NCBI RefSeq assembly: GCF_004770265.1
Contig: NZ_RQGQ01000009.1
Coordinates: 124,001-188,000 of the forward strand
Origin: Leptospira congkakensis
GTDB lineage: Bacteria > Spirochaetota > Leptospiria > Leptospirales > Leptospiraceae
DNA length: 64,000 nt
Reading direction: 5' to 3'
The notes beneath the pieces were generated by a model that saw only the letters and a program-made list of their open reading frames with translations, was not told where the DNA came from and ran no database searches. Position numbers and translations under genes: made by a program. Positions 1-9,181 of this stretch are shown piece by piece; position 1 is the stretch's first letter, and each line of letters opens with the position of its first letter.

Positions 1-1061
1 AGTGTATTTAATGCGCCTCCAATCAAGATAGAGCCAAAAGCAAACAAAAATAGGATTACTTCTAGTTTTCGTTTACTTTTAAAAAAGGCCATTATGGAAA
101 TTGTTAAAGTTAATAAAATCGGAATGATAACAAGAAATACTCCGAGTTGAATGAAGTTTCTAAGTTCTAGAAAAAAAATGGAAAAGATAAGAGAGATGAA
201 TAAAAGAATAAATCCTTTTGTTAGCTTTGTGACTTTAGGGAAATTCTTTTCAGTTTCTAAAAATTCAATTGTGAATAACAATCCGAATACGGATGTTAGA
301 TAGATTGTAATTGGGAAAAGAAAGTTTTTCCAGGTATGTGTATTCCCTATTTCAATGTACTGCATAAATCCGGTGGAAAACGAATTGATCAAAAGAACAG
401 TAGCTAAGTAAAAGAAATAATAGAAAAATTTTCTGTAACGTAATGTATGAGCTAGGAAGATACTAAAAAGAAACATCATAAACCCTGCACCAAAGTATGC
501 AGCGAAGAAGATATCTTGTTTTTTTGAAAATGAGATGAAACTCCTTGAATTATAAATTGATACAAAATTGAAAATGGGATTTGCTGAATTGATTTTTACA
601 TAGAGGGTTCTGGTTTCATCTGGAGAAAGCGTAATCGGGAACGCAGGTATATGTGAATAAAGAGGTTTGTTCCTTTGCAGGACTTGTTCTCCTGACACTT
701 GTGTGATCCAGTTCCCCTTTACTTGTGAATGTAATTCAAATACATCAACGACTGGGCTTGAAAAATGTAAAAAGAATGTATGAGGTAAATTTCCATAATG
801 GATGAGTGTGATTTTAATCCATACTGGATCTTTAATACGTGGGAAAGAAATTGTCGCTTTGGGATTCGGTCGCCAAACAGTATCTTCTCTTAATATCCGA
901 TCCAAACTCGATTCGTTTTCAGGAACAATTACATATTCAAAATACTTTCCAATGTCTCGATAGTTTTTAGATTCTTCAATGGATAAGGGAAAAGACCAGA
1001 GTGAGGAATTCAGAAAAAAGGAACTAAAGAAAAGGAAAAAGTAAAGTTTGGTTTTTTTCAT
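1..1061 (-). CDS. 7TMR-DISM sensor protein, N-terminal part (truncated by the window edge)
   Basis: An open frame runs on the minus strand from an ATG at 1061 off the left edge, about 353 residues with no stop. It starts with a hydrophobic signal peptide (MKKTKLYFFLFF...). A region of about 150 residues follows that resembles the periplasmic 7TMR-DISM extracellular domain, and then a run of closely spaced hydrophobic helices (from about residue 190 on) typical of the 7TMR-DISM membrane module. In this family the C-terminus, missing here, is usually a histidine kinase, a nucleotide cyclase or a phosphatase, so the output cannot be named. It is divergent from the ClpB-like gene at 1285. The window has a second, complete 7TMR-DISM protein at 45574. 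Confidence 0.75.
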   Translation of the reverse strand, partial: MKKTKLYFFLFFSSFFLNSSLWSFPLSIEESKNYRDIGKYFEYVIVPENESSLDRILREDTVWRPNPKATISFPRIKDPVWIKITLIHYGNLPHTFFLHFSSPVVDVFELHSQVKGNWITQVSGEQVLQRNKPLYSHIPAFPITLSPDETRTLYVKINSANPIFNFVSIYNSRSFISFSKKQDIFFAAYFGAGFMMFLFSIFLAHTLRYRKFFYYFFYLATVLLINSFSTGFMQYIEIGNTHTWKNFLFPITIYLTSVFGLLFTIEFLETEKNFPKVTKLTKGFILLFISLIFSIFFLELRNFIQLGVFLVIIPILLTLTISIMAFFKSKRKLEVILFLFAFGSILIGGALNT

Positions 1062-1242
1062 TCAAAACATCCGGTAACCTTTTCCATCCTTAAGTGGTCG
1101 AGATTACTTCTGGTGGGAGGCTCGGAAACAGGCAGCAATTGGGAAAAAGTAAGCGAGTTTCCGAACGTTCGCACTATTATAGGACGAGATTGAGAGAGAG
1201 AAAGTGAATTTCTATGAAAAAACTTGTAGGAAGAACGTAAAA

Positions 1243-1269
1243 TTGGCAGTCTAACATCCAGAGTGCTAA
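1243..1269 (+). promoter_or_regulatory. CIRCE-like operator (HrcA site) upstream of the ClpB-like gene
   Basis: TTGGCAGTC at 1243-1251, nine spacer bases, then GAGTGCTAA at 1261-1269. The established CIRCE consensus is TTAGCACTC-N9-GAGTGCTAA. The right arm is perfect, the left arm matches 7 of 9, and the spacer length is exact. It lies 15 bases before the ATG at 1285, with the Shine-Dalgarno GGGGAG at 1274-1279 between. This is the normal place for HrcA heat-shock control of a chaperone gene. A possible -10 (TAAAAT, 1238-1243) abuts the left arm. Confidence 0.75.
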
Positions 1270-1284
1270 AGTAGGGGAGACTAT

Positions 1285-3672
1285 ATGAAACAGTATGATT
1301 CCAATGTGCAGGGTGCCTTGGACATTGCGCAGACAGAGGCGATGAGGAGACAAAACACAGAAATCACTCCTTACCATTTGGTTTGGGGGTTTATGACCCT
1401 GCCTACCTCAGTTTCCGGCAAAACATTAATTAAGTATAAATCTACAGTGGATGAGTTTTTGAAAAAACAAGCTCGGGCTTCTGGAGAGATTCCTTTTGAA
1501 TCACTTCGAACTTCTCCAAAGCTGTCCCAGTGGTTTACGATGGCGTCTTCGCGGGCGGCAGAAAATGGAAGGGAGGAGCTAAAAGAAGCAGACTTTCTAA
1601 AATTTTTACCACAAGTCCTTCCCGAACTCAAAATCAATTATGAAGATTTACAAGTGAAAGAAACCGATGAAGAGGTTCCCAACTTTCTCGTAAATCTGAA
1701 CGATCTGGCACGTGAAGGAAAACTAGATCCTGTGATCGGAAGGAGTAAAGAGATTCGTTCTGTAATGGAAATTTTGGGACGTAGATCTAAGAACAATCCC
1801 GTGTTAGTTGGTAGTGCCGGTGTTGGTAAAACTGCTATCGTAGAAGGACTTGCAGAACAAATCGTAAAGGGACGAGTTCCCGATGTATTAAAAGGGAAAA
1901 CCATATATTCTTTGGATATGGGATTACTGATGGCGGGTACAAAGTATCGAGGCGAGTTTGAAGAAAAACTAACAGCTTTACTTCGTTACATCAAAGGCCA
2001 AGCAGGTGAGGCGATCCTTTTTATCGATGAAATTCACCAATTGGTCGGTGCCGGAAAAACGGATGGTGCGATGGATGCGGCCAATCTTTTAAAACCAGCT
2101 CTGGCTCGTGGAGAGTTACATTGTATTGGTGCGACCACACAAGATGAATTCCAAAAATACATTCTGGGAGACCAAGCGTTAGAAAGAAGATTTCGTGCGG
2201 TTCCTGTCAATGAACCAAGTAAAGAAGATGCGATCGAAATTCTTATGGGAATTCGTGATAAACATGAAATCCATCATGGAATCAAAATTTCTGATGAAGC
2301 GATTTATGCTTCCGTGCTTTTGTCTGATCAATACATCACCGATAAATTTTTACCTGACAAGGCAATTGATTTGGTAGATGAAGCAGCGTCTGCGTTAAAA
2401 CTTTCGGCTGAAGCAATGCCTACTGAGCTTGTGGAACTGGAAAGTGAAATTCGTTCTAAAAAAATCTTTGCCCAAGTAGAAAAGAAAAACGAAGAAATCT
2501 TAAGGGAAATTGATGTTTTAGAAAAAAAATTCGAAGCTGGGAAAGTTGTTTGGGAGAAGGAAGTAAATTCCTTAAAACAAATTGCTTCTATCAAAAATAA
2601 AATTGATCGAGTGAAATTTGATTTGGATGCAGCTCAACAAAGAGCAGATTATACTGAAGCCTCTCGGTTGAAGTATGCAGTTTTACCTGAATTAGAAAAA
2701 GAATTAAACAATTTTCAAAACAGTTGGATTCTTGAAAGGAACCATATAGCGGCAGTGATTGCTAGACAAACAGGAATTCCTTCAGAAAAAATTTTGAAAA
2801 CCAAACAGGATAATTTACTCCATTTGGAAGAAGACTTAAATTCTGTTGTGTATGGCCAAAAAGAATCAATAAGGGAAATTGCGGATACACTTCTTACTTC
2901 CTATGCAGGAATTTCTTCGGAATCCAGACCACTTGGTTCCTTTTTATTAAAAGGGCCTACTGGTGTCGGAAAAACAGAAACAGCCAAAGCCATTGCCAAA
3001 TTCCTGTTCGATCAGGAAACAAATTTGGTTCGGTTGGACTTAAGTGAATATTCCGAAAAACATTCGGTTGCTAAACTCATCGGTGCACCAGCTGGTTATG
3101 TTGGTTATGACGAAGGGGGAATCCTAACAGAAGCCATCCGTAGAAAACCATATTCTGTGGTTCTCTTTGATGAAGTGGAAAAAGCTCACCCTGACTTCTC
3201 TGACATCCTTCTCCAGATTTTAGATGATGGAAGGCTTACGGATAACAAAGGGAGAACGATTAACTTTAAGAATACGATTGTGATTCTGACTACCAATTCC
3301 AAAAATATTGAAGGTGATTTTAAACCAGAAGTATTGGGAAGATTGGATGCCGTGTTGACTTATCATTCGTTAGATTCTTCTATCATGGAAAAATTAATCG
3401 AAAAACAACTTCGTCAGTTGAACGAAAGGTTGAAGGTAAAAGGAATTGTGATCGAACTTTCGGAAAGTACGGAACATATTTTGCGCGAACAGGGGTTTGA
3501 TCCTAAATTTGGAGCAAGACCTCTGGCTAGTGTTTTCAATCGAGTTGTAAACCGACCTTTGGCCAAAGAAATCCTTGCAGGTAAGATGGTTGAAGGTAAA
3601 TATAGAGCCGATTGGAACGGGGAATTATTGCAATTTGTTTCGATTCCCGAATTTGCCGGATACAAACCTTAA
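1285..3672 (+). CDS. ClpB-like AAA+ protein disaggregase (two ATPase modules)
   Basis: 795 residues with the ClpB order of domains: a short Clp N-domain (about 1-120), AAA module 1 with Walker A GSAGVGKT (176-183) and Walker B ILFIDE (244-249), a coiled-coil middle domain (about 380-490), AAA module 2 with Walker A GPTGVGKT (557-564) and Walker B VVLFDE (625-630), and a C-terminal D2-small domain. There is no IGF/IGL loop before the FKPE-GRLD segment, so ClpP docking is unlikely and a refolding/disaggregase role fits better than a protease subunit. It is some 60 residues shorter than typical ClpB (about 860), mostly in the N and middle domains, so it may be a paralogue of a canonical ClpB encoded elsewhere. 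Good SD GGGGAG at 1274. A CIRCE-like site upstream suggests heat-shock induction. Confidence 0.85.
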   Translation: MKQYDSNVQGALDIAQTEAMRRQNTEITPYHLVWGFMTLPTSVSGKTLIKYKSTVDEFLKKQARASGEIPFESLRTSPKLSQWFTMASSRAAENGREELKEADFLKFLPQVLPELKINYEDLQVKETDEEVPNFLVNLNDLAREGKLDPVIGRSKEIRSVMEILGRRSKNNPVLVGSAGVGKTAIVEGLAEQIVKGRVPDVLKGKTIYSLDMGLLMAGTKYRGEFEEKLTALLRYIKGQAGEAILFIDEIHQLVGAGKTDGAMDAANLLKPALARGELHCIGATTQDEFQKYILGDQALERRFRAVPVNEPSKEDAIEILMGIRDKHEIHHGIKISDEAIYASVLLSDQYITDKFLPDKAIDLVDEAASALKLSAEAMPTELVELESEIRSKKIFAQVEKKNEEILREIDVLEKKFEAGKVVWEKEVNSLKQIASIKNKIDRVKFDLDAAQQRADYTEASRLKYAVLPELEKELNNFQNSWILERNHIAAVIARQTGIPSEKILKTKQDNLLHLEEDLNSVVYGQKESIREIADTLLTSYAGISSESRPLGSFLLKGPTGVGKTETAKAIAKFLFDQETNLVRLDLSEYSEKHSVAKLIGAPAGYVGYDEGGILTEAIRRKPYSVVLFDEVEKAHPDFSDILLQILDDGRLTDNKGRTINFKNTIVILTTNSKNIEGDFKPEVLGRLDAVLTYHSLDSSIMEKLIEKQLRQLNERLKVKGIVIELSESTEHILREQGFDPKFGARPLASVFNRVVNRPLAKEILAGKMVEGKYRADWNGELLQFVSIPEFAGYKP

Positions 3673-3697
3673 TTTCCGAAAAAATTATGAACCTGAA

Positions 3698-3731
3698 CCC
3701 AACTATGGTTTCACCATGGTTGGGTGTTTTT
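3698..3731 (+). terminator. Rho-independent terminator after the ClpB-like gene
   Basis: CCCAACTATGG and CCATGGTTGGG (3698-3724) form an 11-bp stem with one imperfect pair and a 5-base loop, followed by a T-rich tail (GTTTTTAG). It stands 26 bases after the stop codon, before the aldo/keto reductase gene. Confidence 0.75.
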
Positions 3732-3748
3732 AGTCTAAGGATCACCCT

Positions 3749-4576
3749 ATGTCAAATCTAAATATTACATCCACTTTGAAGTCCAATCAATCCGTCTCGG
3801 TTCCACAGTTGGGACTGGGTGTATGGAAATCTCGCCCGAAAGAATGTTTTGAAGCCGTAAAGTCTGCTTTATCTCTCGGATACCGGCATATTGATACAGC
3901 AGCCATCTATGGTAACGAAGCAGATGTCGGAGCTGCGATCAAAGAAAGTGGTGTGGCTCGCAGTGATATATTTCTTGTGACCAAACTTTGGAATGCCGAT
4001 CAAGGGTATGACTCCGCCTTACGTGCGATAGATGTTTCCTTGAGTAAATTGGGAACAGATTATGTTGATATGTATTTAATTCACTTTCCAGTTTCTGGAA
4101 AACGAAATGATTCTTGGAAGGCTTTGGAAAAAATAAAGTCAGAAGGAAAAACAAAATCAATCGGTGTTAGTAACTTTATGGTTTCTCATTTAGAGGAACT
4201 TTTAAAGGAAACAGGAACGATCCCTGCGATGAACCAAGTGGAATACCATCCATTTTTACAGGACGCCGAACTAAAAGAATATTGTGCAAAAAAAGGAATA
4301 TTAATCGAAGCTTATAGCCCTCTTGCTCATGGGCAAAAGTTGGAAGACCCTCGAATCACGCAGATTGCCAACCACTATCAAAAATCAAATGCACAAATTT
4401 TGATTCGTTGGTCCCTCCAAGCGGGTCATGTTGTGATTCCCAAATCAAAAAATCCGATCCGTATCAAAGAGAATGCAGATGTATTTGATTTTGTTTTATC
4501 AGAGGCAGATATGAAAGAGATTTCTAGTTGGAACGAAAACTTCCGAACTTGTTGGGATCCGACCACAGTAGAGTGA
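3749..4576 (+). CDS. Aldo/keto reductase
   Basis: 275 residues, the usual size of the bacterial AKR5-type NADPH-dependent carbonyl reductases. The family tetrad can be read directly: Asp49 in YRHIDTAAIYG, Tyr54 in the same motif, Lys79 in LVTKLW and His112 in YLIHFP. Further AKR landmarks are GVSNF near residue 145, NQVEYHP and the C-terminal VIPKSKN-P-RI(K)EN cofactor segment. It probably reduces aldehydes, keto acids or methylglyoxal-type carbonyls in the cytoplasm; the substrate cannot be told. It is a single gene between the terminator at 3698-3731 and a convergent lipoprotein gene whose stop is 26 bases beyond its own. Confidence 0.9.
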   Translation: MSNLNITSTLKSNQSVSVPQLGLGVWKSRPKECFEAVKSALSLGYRHIDTAAIYGNEADVGAAIKESGVARSDIFLVTKLWNADQGYDSALRAIDVSLSKLGTDYVDMYLIHFPVSGKRNDSWKALEKIKSEGKTKSIGVSNFMVSHLEELLKETGTIPAMNQVEYHPFLQDAELKEYCAKKGILIEAYSPLAHGQKLEDPRITQIANHYQKSNAQILIRWSLQAGHVVIPKSKNPIRIKENADVFDFVLSEADMKEISSWNENFRTCWDPTTVE

Positions 4577-4602
4577 TGGATCCTCGTAATTAAGCTTCGA
4601 TT

Positions 4603-5646
4603 TTATTTTTTAGAAAAAACAAGGACGGCCGATTGGCGGTTGTCCTTGGTTCCTAAGTAACCGTAACCAAAAGGAAAAGGTAAGATGGAATCGTTTGTAG
4701 ATTCACTTAAACTTTTAAGTTCCGGTTGGGTTTCTGGAATGACAGCACCAGATAAATTCCATGATTTTTCATACCTTCCAAAAATGGATCGTTTCCAGTT
4801 GTCTTCGGGAAAAAAACGAATGGGAAAACCTGATTCATCCTGAACCACAAATTCTGCATTTTTTAGTAAAAGGTCTCGGATCGATTTTCTTTTTTCACCA
4901 TGAAATAAATATTCTGCGGACTTTGTAAATATTCCTACATTGGTTAAATCTGAAAAGTATTCATACAACCCATCTCCAGGATTTCCTTCATTTCCAATTA
5001 AGAATATTTTGAAATACGTAAGTGATTCTTGTTTTTTTAGTTTTGTATCGTAAAGGGAAAGGGTAAAACCTTTGTAAGTAATTCCTTTTCCAACAATCAC
5101 TTCCTCTTTGGAGTCAAGGATTTCTTTTCCCATTCGTCTAAGGAAAGCAACAAACACTGGATAGGCTCCATTTAGTTCTTTTTTCTTGGTTTCTTCTTTC
5201 ATTTTACGATATGTAAAATAATTCCTACCAGCTAAATGATCGGAGAGGTTTCGTATCCCTTGTTTTACGATTAGTTTTTCCTTTTCGGAGAGGGCGTTGT
5301 ATGTGTTGGGGTAACCTGGATCTTCTAATCCAAAAAGGATATAACGTTCACATTGGGGATAAAATGAAAAAAGATTTAAAACATCAATTCCACTAAAAGG
5401 ATAAACCACTGTTTTCACATTCGGATGGTAATCCTTTCCTTTTAGATACTGAGTGATGGTATCTCTAGTGTTTGTTAGTTTATTCCAACTGAGATTCATT
5501 TCATTTTTATGAAGAATGTCTGAATCAGTAAGTCCTGCCCATTCATCATAAATAGGAGTTTCTTTAACAGCTGTTTCTGTTTTCTTTTCTTGGATTTGGC
5601 ATTGGTAAGATAAAATGAAAAGGATGAGGATGAGTTTTTTTGACAT
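4603..5646 (-). CDS. Putative lipoprotein of unknown function
   Basis: 347 residues. The N-terminus MSKKLILILFILSYQC is a short lipoprotein signal peptide ending in a spirochaetal-type lipobox (LSYQC, Cys16), so the protein is probably membrane-anchored on the periplasmic or surface side. The mature part is soluble, lysine-rich and has no repeats or transmembrane segment. Segments such as VVYPFSGIDVLNLFSFYP and a later run about a displayed energy or file-like layout match no family that I recognise. It faces the aldo/keto reductase (convergent) and lies downstream of recA on the same strand, separated by the recA terminator, so it is probably transcribed alone. Function unknown. Confidence 0.7.
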   Translation of the reverse strand: MSKKLILILFILSYQCQIQEKKTETAVKETPIYDEWAGLTDSDILHKNEMNLSWNKLTNTRDTITQYLKGKDYHPNVKTVVYPFSGIDVLNLFSFYPQCERYILFGLEDPGYPNTYNALSEKEKLIVKQGIRNLSDHLAGRNYFTYRKMKEETKKKELNGAYPVFVAFLRRMGKEILDSKEEVIVGKGITYKGFTLSLYDTKLKKQESLTYFKIFLIGNEGNPGDGLYEYFSDLTNVGIFTKSAEYLFHGEKRKSIRDLLLKNAEFVVQDESGFPIRFFPEDNWKRSIFGRYEKSWNLSGAVIPETQPELKSLSESTNDSILPFPFGYGYLGTKDNRQSAVLVFSKK

Positions 5647-5760
5647 AGATTTCGGAAATGTTTAAGAACAATCTTTACGACGACTGTTTTCAGACATCCT
5701 TTTTCAGGTCGTGGATTGATAATTTTTCAGAAAAGCCCGATGGTCCTTTTGGGATTTAGC

Positions 5761-5794
5761 AAAAAAAAACCGGCCCGGGAAACCCCGAACCGGT
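5761..5794 (-). terminator. Rho-independent terminator of recA
   Basis: Read on the minus strand, ACCGGTTCGGG, a short loop and CCCGGGCCGGT form an 11-bp stem in which the two non-Watson-Crick positions are G-U pairs, followed at once by nine T residues (5769-5761). It lies 32 bases after the recA stop and is one of the strongest terminators in the window. Confidence 0.9.
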
Positions 5795-5825
5795 CAATGG
5801 TTCCTAAAAAGAAAGCCGAATGGTT

Positions 5826-6989
5826 TTATTCTCCGACAGCAACTTCTCCTTCTGCTTCGGTAGAGAAACTAACTGGTTGTTTTGATTTTGTTTCTTTAGT
5901 TTCCTTTGGATCCCTTTCAATGGATTTCACTTCTCTAGTTTGGATTTTTGCTTGGTCCATGAGAGGGAGGCTATTGAGATCCCGAACTTGGTTTTCAATT
6001 TTAAATGCGATGTCTGGATTTTCGAGAAAGAAGTTTTTCACTTGTTCCTTTCCTTGTCCAATTTTTTCTCCACCGTAAGAATACCAAGAACCTGCTTTCG
6101 CAACGAGGTCATGACGAACCGCTAGATCAATAAGAGAACTTTCTCTGTTGATTCCGTTCGCATACATGATGTCAAACTCTGCTTGTCGGAAAGGAGGGGC
6201 ACATTTGTTTTTAACCACTTTCACTCGAACGCGGTTACCTACAGGTTCTTCTTTCTCTTTTAGAGTTTCGATACGGCGAATGTCCAAGCGAATGGAAGCA
6301 TAGAACTTCAACGCGTTTCCACCTGTAGTGGTTTCTGGACTTCCGAACATCACTCCAATCTTCATACGGATTTGGTTGATAAAGATAACAGTCGTATTGG
6401 ATTTTGCAATGGTTCCAGTGAGTTTACGAAGGGCTTGGGACATGAGTCGTGCCTGAAGACCCATATGGGAATCTCCCATATCTCCTTCGATCTCGGCCTT
6501 AGGAACAAGAGCGGCTACGGAGTCGATGACGATGAGGTCGATGGCATTGGATCGAACGAGGGACTCACAAATTTCTAGAGCCTCTTCCCCGTTGTCTGGT
6601 TGGGCCACGAGCAGGTCATCTACATTGACCCCGAGTTTTTTAGCGTAAGATGGATCTAGAGCGTGTTCCGCATCGATGAAGGCAGCAATGCCCCCCTTTT
6701 TTTGCGTCTCTGCAATGGCAGAAAGAGTAAGTGTTGTTTTACCAGAAGATTCTGGTCCATAGATTTCTACGATCCGACCGGAAGGAAACCCGCCAATCCC
6801 CAAGGCGATGTCTAAATCCAAAGATCCAGTGGATACTACGCTCATTTCTGCCATGCGTGTATCAGCACCAAGGCGCATAATGGAACCCTTACCGAATTGT
6901 TTTTCGATTTGGCCTAGGGCAGCGTCAATTGCCTGCTTTCTTTGGTCGGTTTCTTTTTCTTGAGCCTTGTCAGCTTTCTCTTTTTTCAT
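5826..6989 (-). CDS. recA: RecA recombinase
   Basis: 387 residues, clearly RecA: the N-terminal helix with [18 protein letters not shown], Walker [10 protein letters not shown] (78-86), the Walker [11 protein letters not shown] strand, the L1 ([18 protein letters not shown]) and L2 ([20 protein letters not shown]) DNA-binding loops, and an acidic, Glu/Lys-rich C-terminal tail about 30 residues longer than in many species. It drives strand exchange in recombinational repair and activates LexA cleavage. SD AGGAG lies 12 bases before ATG. It is transcribed alone and ends at a strong terminator. The upstream gap holds no operator that I can recognise with confidence. Confidence 0.98.
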   Translation of the reverse strand: MKKEKADKAQEKETDQRKQAIDAALGQIEKQFGKGSIMRLGADTRMAEMSVVSTGSLDLDIALGIGGFPSGRIVEIYGPESSGKTTLTLSAIAETQKKGGIAAFIDAEHALDPSYAKKLGVNVDDLLVAQPDNGEEALEICESLVRSNAIDLIVIDSVAALVPKAEIEGDMGDSHMGLQARLMSQALRKLTGTIAKSNTTVIFINQIRMKIGVMFGSPETTTGGNALKFYASIRLDIRRIETLKEKEEPVGNRVRVKVVKNKCAPPFRQAEFDIMYANGINRESSLIDLAVRHDLVAKAGSWYSYGGEKIGQGKEQVKNFFLENPDIAFKIENQVRDLNSLPLMDQAKIQTREVKSIERDPKETKETKSKQPVSFSTEAEGEVAVGE

Positions 6990-7290
6990 GAATCAAACGT
7001 TCTCCTAAAATCGGTGTTCCGAAAGACTAGGTAGGGGATCAGGTCAGTTGGTTCCAAAAACTCTTGTGAACCGACTCTCTCAAGGATGAACCCATCCCTT
7101 CCGAATTCCACTCTTTTTCTCTTCCGGACTAGCTCCAGTATGCATGAGACCTGGGACAAATTAGAAAGGTGAGGGAATTTTTTCTGGATTATGTCTTTTT
7201 TTGTCGTTTTCAACACTAAACAAAATGTAAGTACTTGTATAGTATTTTTTTGCCGTAGGAGAAAGAAAACTTTGCCGATAGTTTCTCTGT
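6990..7290. other. recA-xerC divergent intergenic region
   Basis: About 300 bases between the divergent recA and xerC starts, which must hold both promoters. An A/T-rich stretch near 7205-7250 includes ATAGTATTTTTTT and a partial dyad AGTAC-TTGTAT-AGTAT at 7231-7246. No convincing gene is present: the short frames in it show no signal or family match. I could not find the spaced dyad TTTG-N5-CAAA proposed for leptospiral LexA. Confidence 0.5.
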
Positions 7291-8226
7291 ATGACCCTGC
7301 CAGCTCTTGAAGTCCAAATCCCCGACCATTTTCCCCAAGCCATGGCTGACCTTTTCCGAAGTTACCGAACCTATCTCAAAATTGAAAAGAATTATTCGGA
7401 ACATACACTATTTGCCTATTTACGCGATTTAAAATTTTTCTTTGAGTTTTGTTTGAAAGAGGAAATTGACATCTTGAGTGTTGATGTTTTGGACGTAAGG
7501 GCTTACTTTGCTGACTTAAAATCTGCGAAAAAACAAGACAAACGAACCCAAAGCCGTAAACTTTCTTCCTTACGAACTTTTTATAAATTTTTATTCAGAG
7601 AAGAAAAGATTGGTGCCAACCCCATCTTACAAGTTAGTTTCCCTAAAACAAAAAAGAAGTTACCTAAAAACTTCACACCCATCGAAACAGAAGACATTCT
7701 GGATTATGAAGATGGTGAAAAAGCCGAAGTGCTTGGAAAGAGAGACAAAGCCATCGTGGAAGTATTGTACAGCACGGGACTTCGGGTATTTGAGTTAGTC
7801 AATGCAAAGTTAAGTGACCTTAACGATGAATTAACTTCGCTTAAAGTGATGGGAAAGAGGCGTAAAGAACGTTTCGTATTTATTGGTGAGGAAGCACAAA
7901 TTGCACTCCGAGATTATTTAGAAGAAAGAGGGACATCCGGCCCTGAAGAAATCTTTTTAAACCAACGCGGTGGGAAATTAACCACTCGCGGCATTCGTTA
8001 TATTTTATCAGAACGCAGAACTGTGATGGGAATGGAAAAAGCCATCACTCCTCATAAGTTTCGACACACCTTTGCTACTGATCTTTTGAACGCGGGTGCT
8101 GATATTCGCGCCGTACAAGAGTTACTCGGTCATGCTTCTTTATCATCAACACAAGTCTATTTGAGTGTTTCGAGAGACCGGTTGAAAGAAGTGTATCGAA
8201 ATGCCCATCCCCATGCGAAGAAATAG
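7291..8226 (+). CDS. xerC: XerC/XerD-type tyrosine recombinase
   Basis: 311 residues with the Xer architecture: an N-terminal SAM-like DNA-binding domain (YLKIEKNYSEHTLFAYLRDL, about 28-47) and a C-terminal catalytic domain. The six catalytic residues are visible: Arg165 (STGLRVFEL), Lys189, His255 and Arg258 in PHKFRHTF, His281 in LGHASLSSTQ and the nucleophile Tyr290 in TQVYLSVS. It resolves chromosome dimers at dif with FtsK; the choice of XerC over XerD rests on general likeness only. The ATG at 7291 has no Shine-Dalgarno; an in-frame ATG at 7342 (MADLFRSYRTYL) would remove 17 poorly conserved residues and is a real alternative. No mobile element surrounds it, so a chromosomal Xer rather than an integrase is favoured. 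Confidence 0.88.
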   Translation: MTLPALEVQIPDHFPQAMADLFRSYRTYLKIEKNYSEHTLFAYLRDLKFFFEFCLKEEIDILSVDVLDVRAYFADLKSAKKQDKRTQSRKLSSLRTFYKFLFREEKIGANPILQVSFPKTKKKLPKNFTPIETEDILDYEDGEKAEVLGKRDKAIVEVLYSTGLRVFELVNAKLSDLNDELTSLKVMGKRRKERFVFIGEEAQIALRDYLEERGTSGPEEIFLNQRGGKLTTRGIRYILSERRTVMGMEKAITPHKFRHTFATDLLNAGADIRAVQELLGHASLSSTQVYLSVSRDRLKEVYRNAHPHAKK

Positions 8227-8261
8227 GAATTTGGTTGGGGTTTTGCGCGCGGATAGGATCT

Positions 8262-8284
8262 CCCCGCCCTGAGTATGGGTGGGG
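8262..8284. other. GC-rich hairpin downstream of xerC
   Basis: CCCCGCCC (8262-8269) and GGGTGGGG (8277-8284) form an 8-bp stem with one G-U pair. It sits in an unusually GC-rich patch (about 8240-8305) within AT-rich surroundings. It has no T-tract, so it is not a standard terminator, though it may act as one or protect the xerC 3' end. Confidence 0.4.
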
Positions 8285-8412
8285 AACTAGACCCGCCGCC
8301 CAATGATTTCCCTTTACCACATCCAATTCATTACATCAATCTCCATTCACTCCTTTCGAAAAATTCTGTAGATAAGTTCATAGTTTTGTGATCAAAGTTT
8401 AAAATATTAGAG

Positions 8413-8441
8413 TTGACCATAAAAAATATGTGGACTATAAT
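8413..8441 (+). promoter_or_regulatory. Sigma-70 promoter of the TetR gene, apparently giving a leaderless mRNA
   Basis: TTGACC (8413-8418), a 17-base spacer and a perfect TATAAT (8436-8441). The expected start site, six to seven bases on, coincides with the GTG at 8448 that opens the TetR frame. No Shine-Dalgarno is available. The imperfect dyad GACCAT...ATGTGGAC across the spacer could be an autoregulatory site. Confidence 0.7.
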
Positions 8442-8447
8442 TAATTT

Positions 8448-9137
8448 GTGTCTGCCAAAAATAAATATCCTACGGATTCTCTTTTACGTTTTCCTCTTAA
8501 GGAAAGGAAGTTCGCCAAAACTCGAACTAATTTGATTTTGGCATTCCTTACAGAATTAGAATCTAAAGATTTCGATTCCATTAAAATCAAAGACCTTTGT
8601 GAAATTGCCGAGGTTTCCGAGCCGACATTTTATAATTACTTTCCAGAAAAGGGAGATTTGCTCCTTCATTACATTCAAATTTGGAGTTTGCAAGTATCTG
8701 TTTTTGCTAAGGAAATGAAATTATCTGATTCGGGCTTCGGGATTCTTTCTGCATTATTTCGTTATACGGCCAAAGAATCCAAAAAAAATCCAAGAATTCT
8801 TTTGGAAATCATCTCGTTCCAAGCCAAAAATAAAAAACCGTTAGCACAACCGAAACTCACATTAGCCGAACGAGTGTTATTGTTCCCTGATGTCGGAGGC
8901 ATTCAAGATTTGAATGCGGATGGGGTCGAAGGGATTCTTCAAAATGCAATATCCATTGCTGCTCAAAATGAGGAACTCCCCGAATCTACAGATTGGAAAT
9001 CCTTTGGTATGATTTTGGGATCTTGTTTTTTTGGAGTCCCCATTCTTGCATTTCAATTGAACCAAAACTTAGAAAAACTTTGGCTTGATTCCCTTCGTTA
9101 TTTGTGGATAGGTGCCGGCGGAAAAATCAAAAATTAA
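8448..9137 (+). CDS. TetR/AcrR-family transcriptional regulator
   Basis: 229 residues. The N-terminal domain (about 20-66) is a TetR helix-turn-helix: KTRTNLILAFLTELESKDFD, then IKIKDLCEIAEVSEPTFYNYF with the family's closing YNYFPEKGDLL. The C-terminal ligand domain is helical and not recognisable. GTG is chosen because the next in-frame start (Met near residue 90) would remove the DNA-binding domain. A near-consensus promoter ends only six bases before this GTG, so the message seems to be leaderless. The Lnt-like gene begins 44 bases downstream on the same strand and may be co-transcribed. The effector is unknown. Confidence 0.88.
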   Translation: MSAKNKYPTDSLLRFPLKERKFAKTRTNLILAFLTELESKDFDSIKIKDLCEIAEVSEPTFYNYFPEKGDLLLHYIQIWSLQVSVFAKEMKLSDSGFGILSALFRYTAKESKKNPRILLEIISFQAKNKKPLAQPKLTLAERVLLFPDVGGIQDLNADGVEGILQNAISIAAQNEELPESTDWKSFGMILGSCFFGVPILAFQLNQNLEKLWLDSLRYLWIGAGGKIKN

Positions 9138-9181
9138 CTTATTAAAATAAAACTTTAATATAAGTATATAAGGTAATATTA

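Noticed and set aside
6990..7290. LexA (SOS) box before recA
   Set aside because: I searched for a TTTG-N5-CAAA dyad by eye; only TTTGTCGTTTTCAA, which has the wrong spacing, came close.
8075..8326. Minus-strand 83-codon frame across the 3' end of xerC
   Set aside because: It lies mostly antisense to the conserved catalytic end of xerC and includes the GC-rich patch; a shadow.
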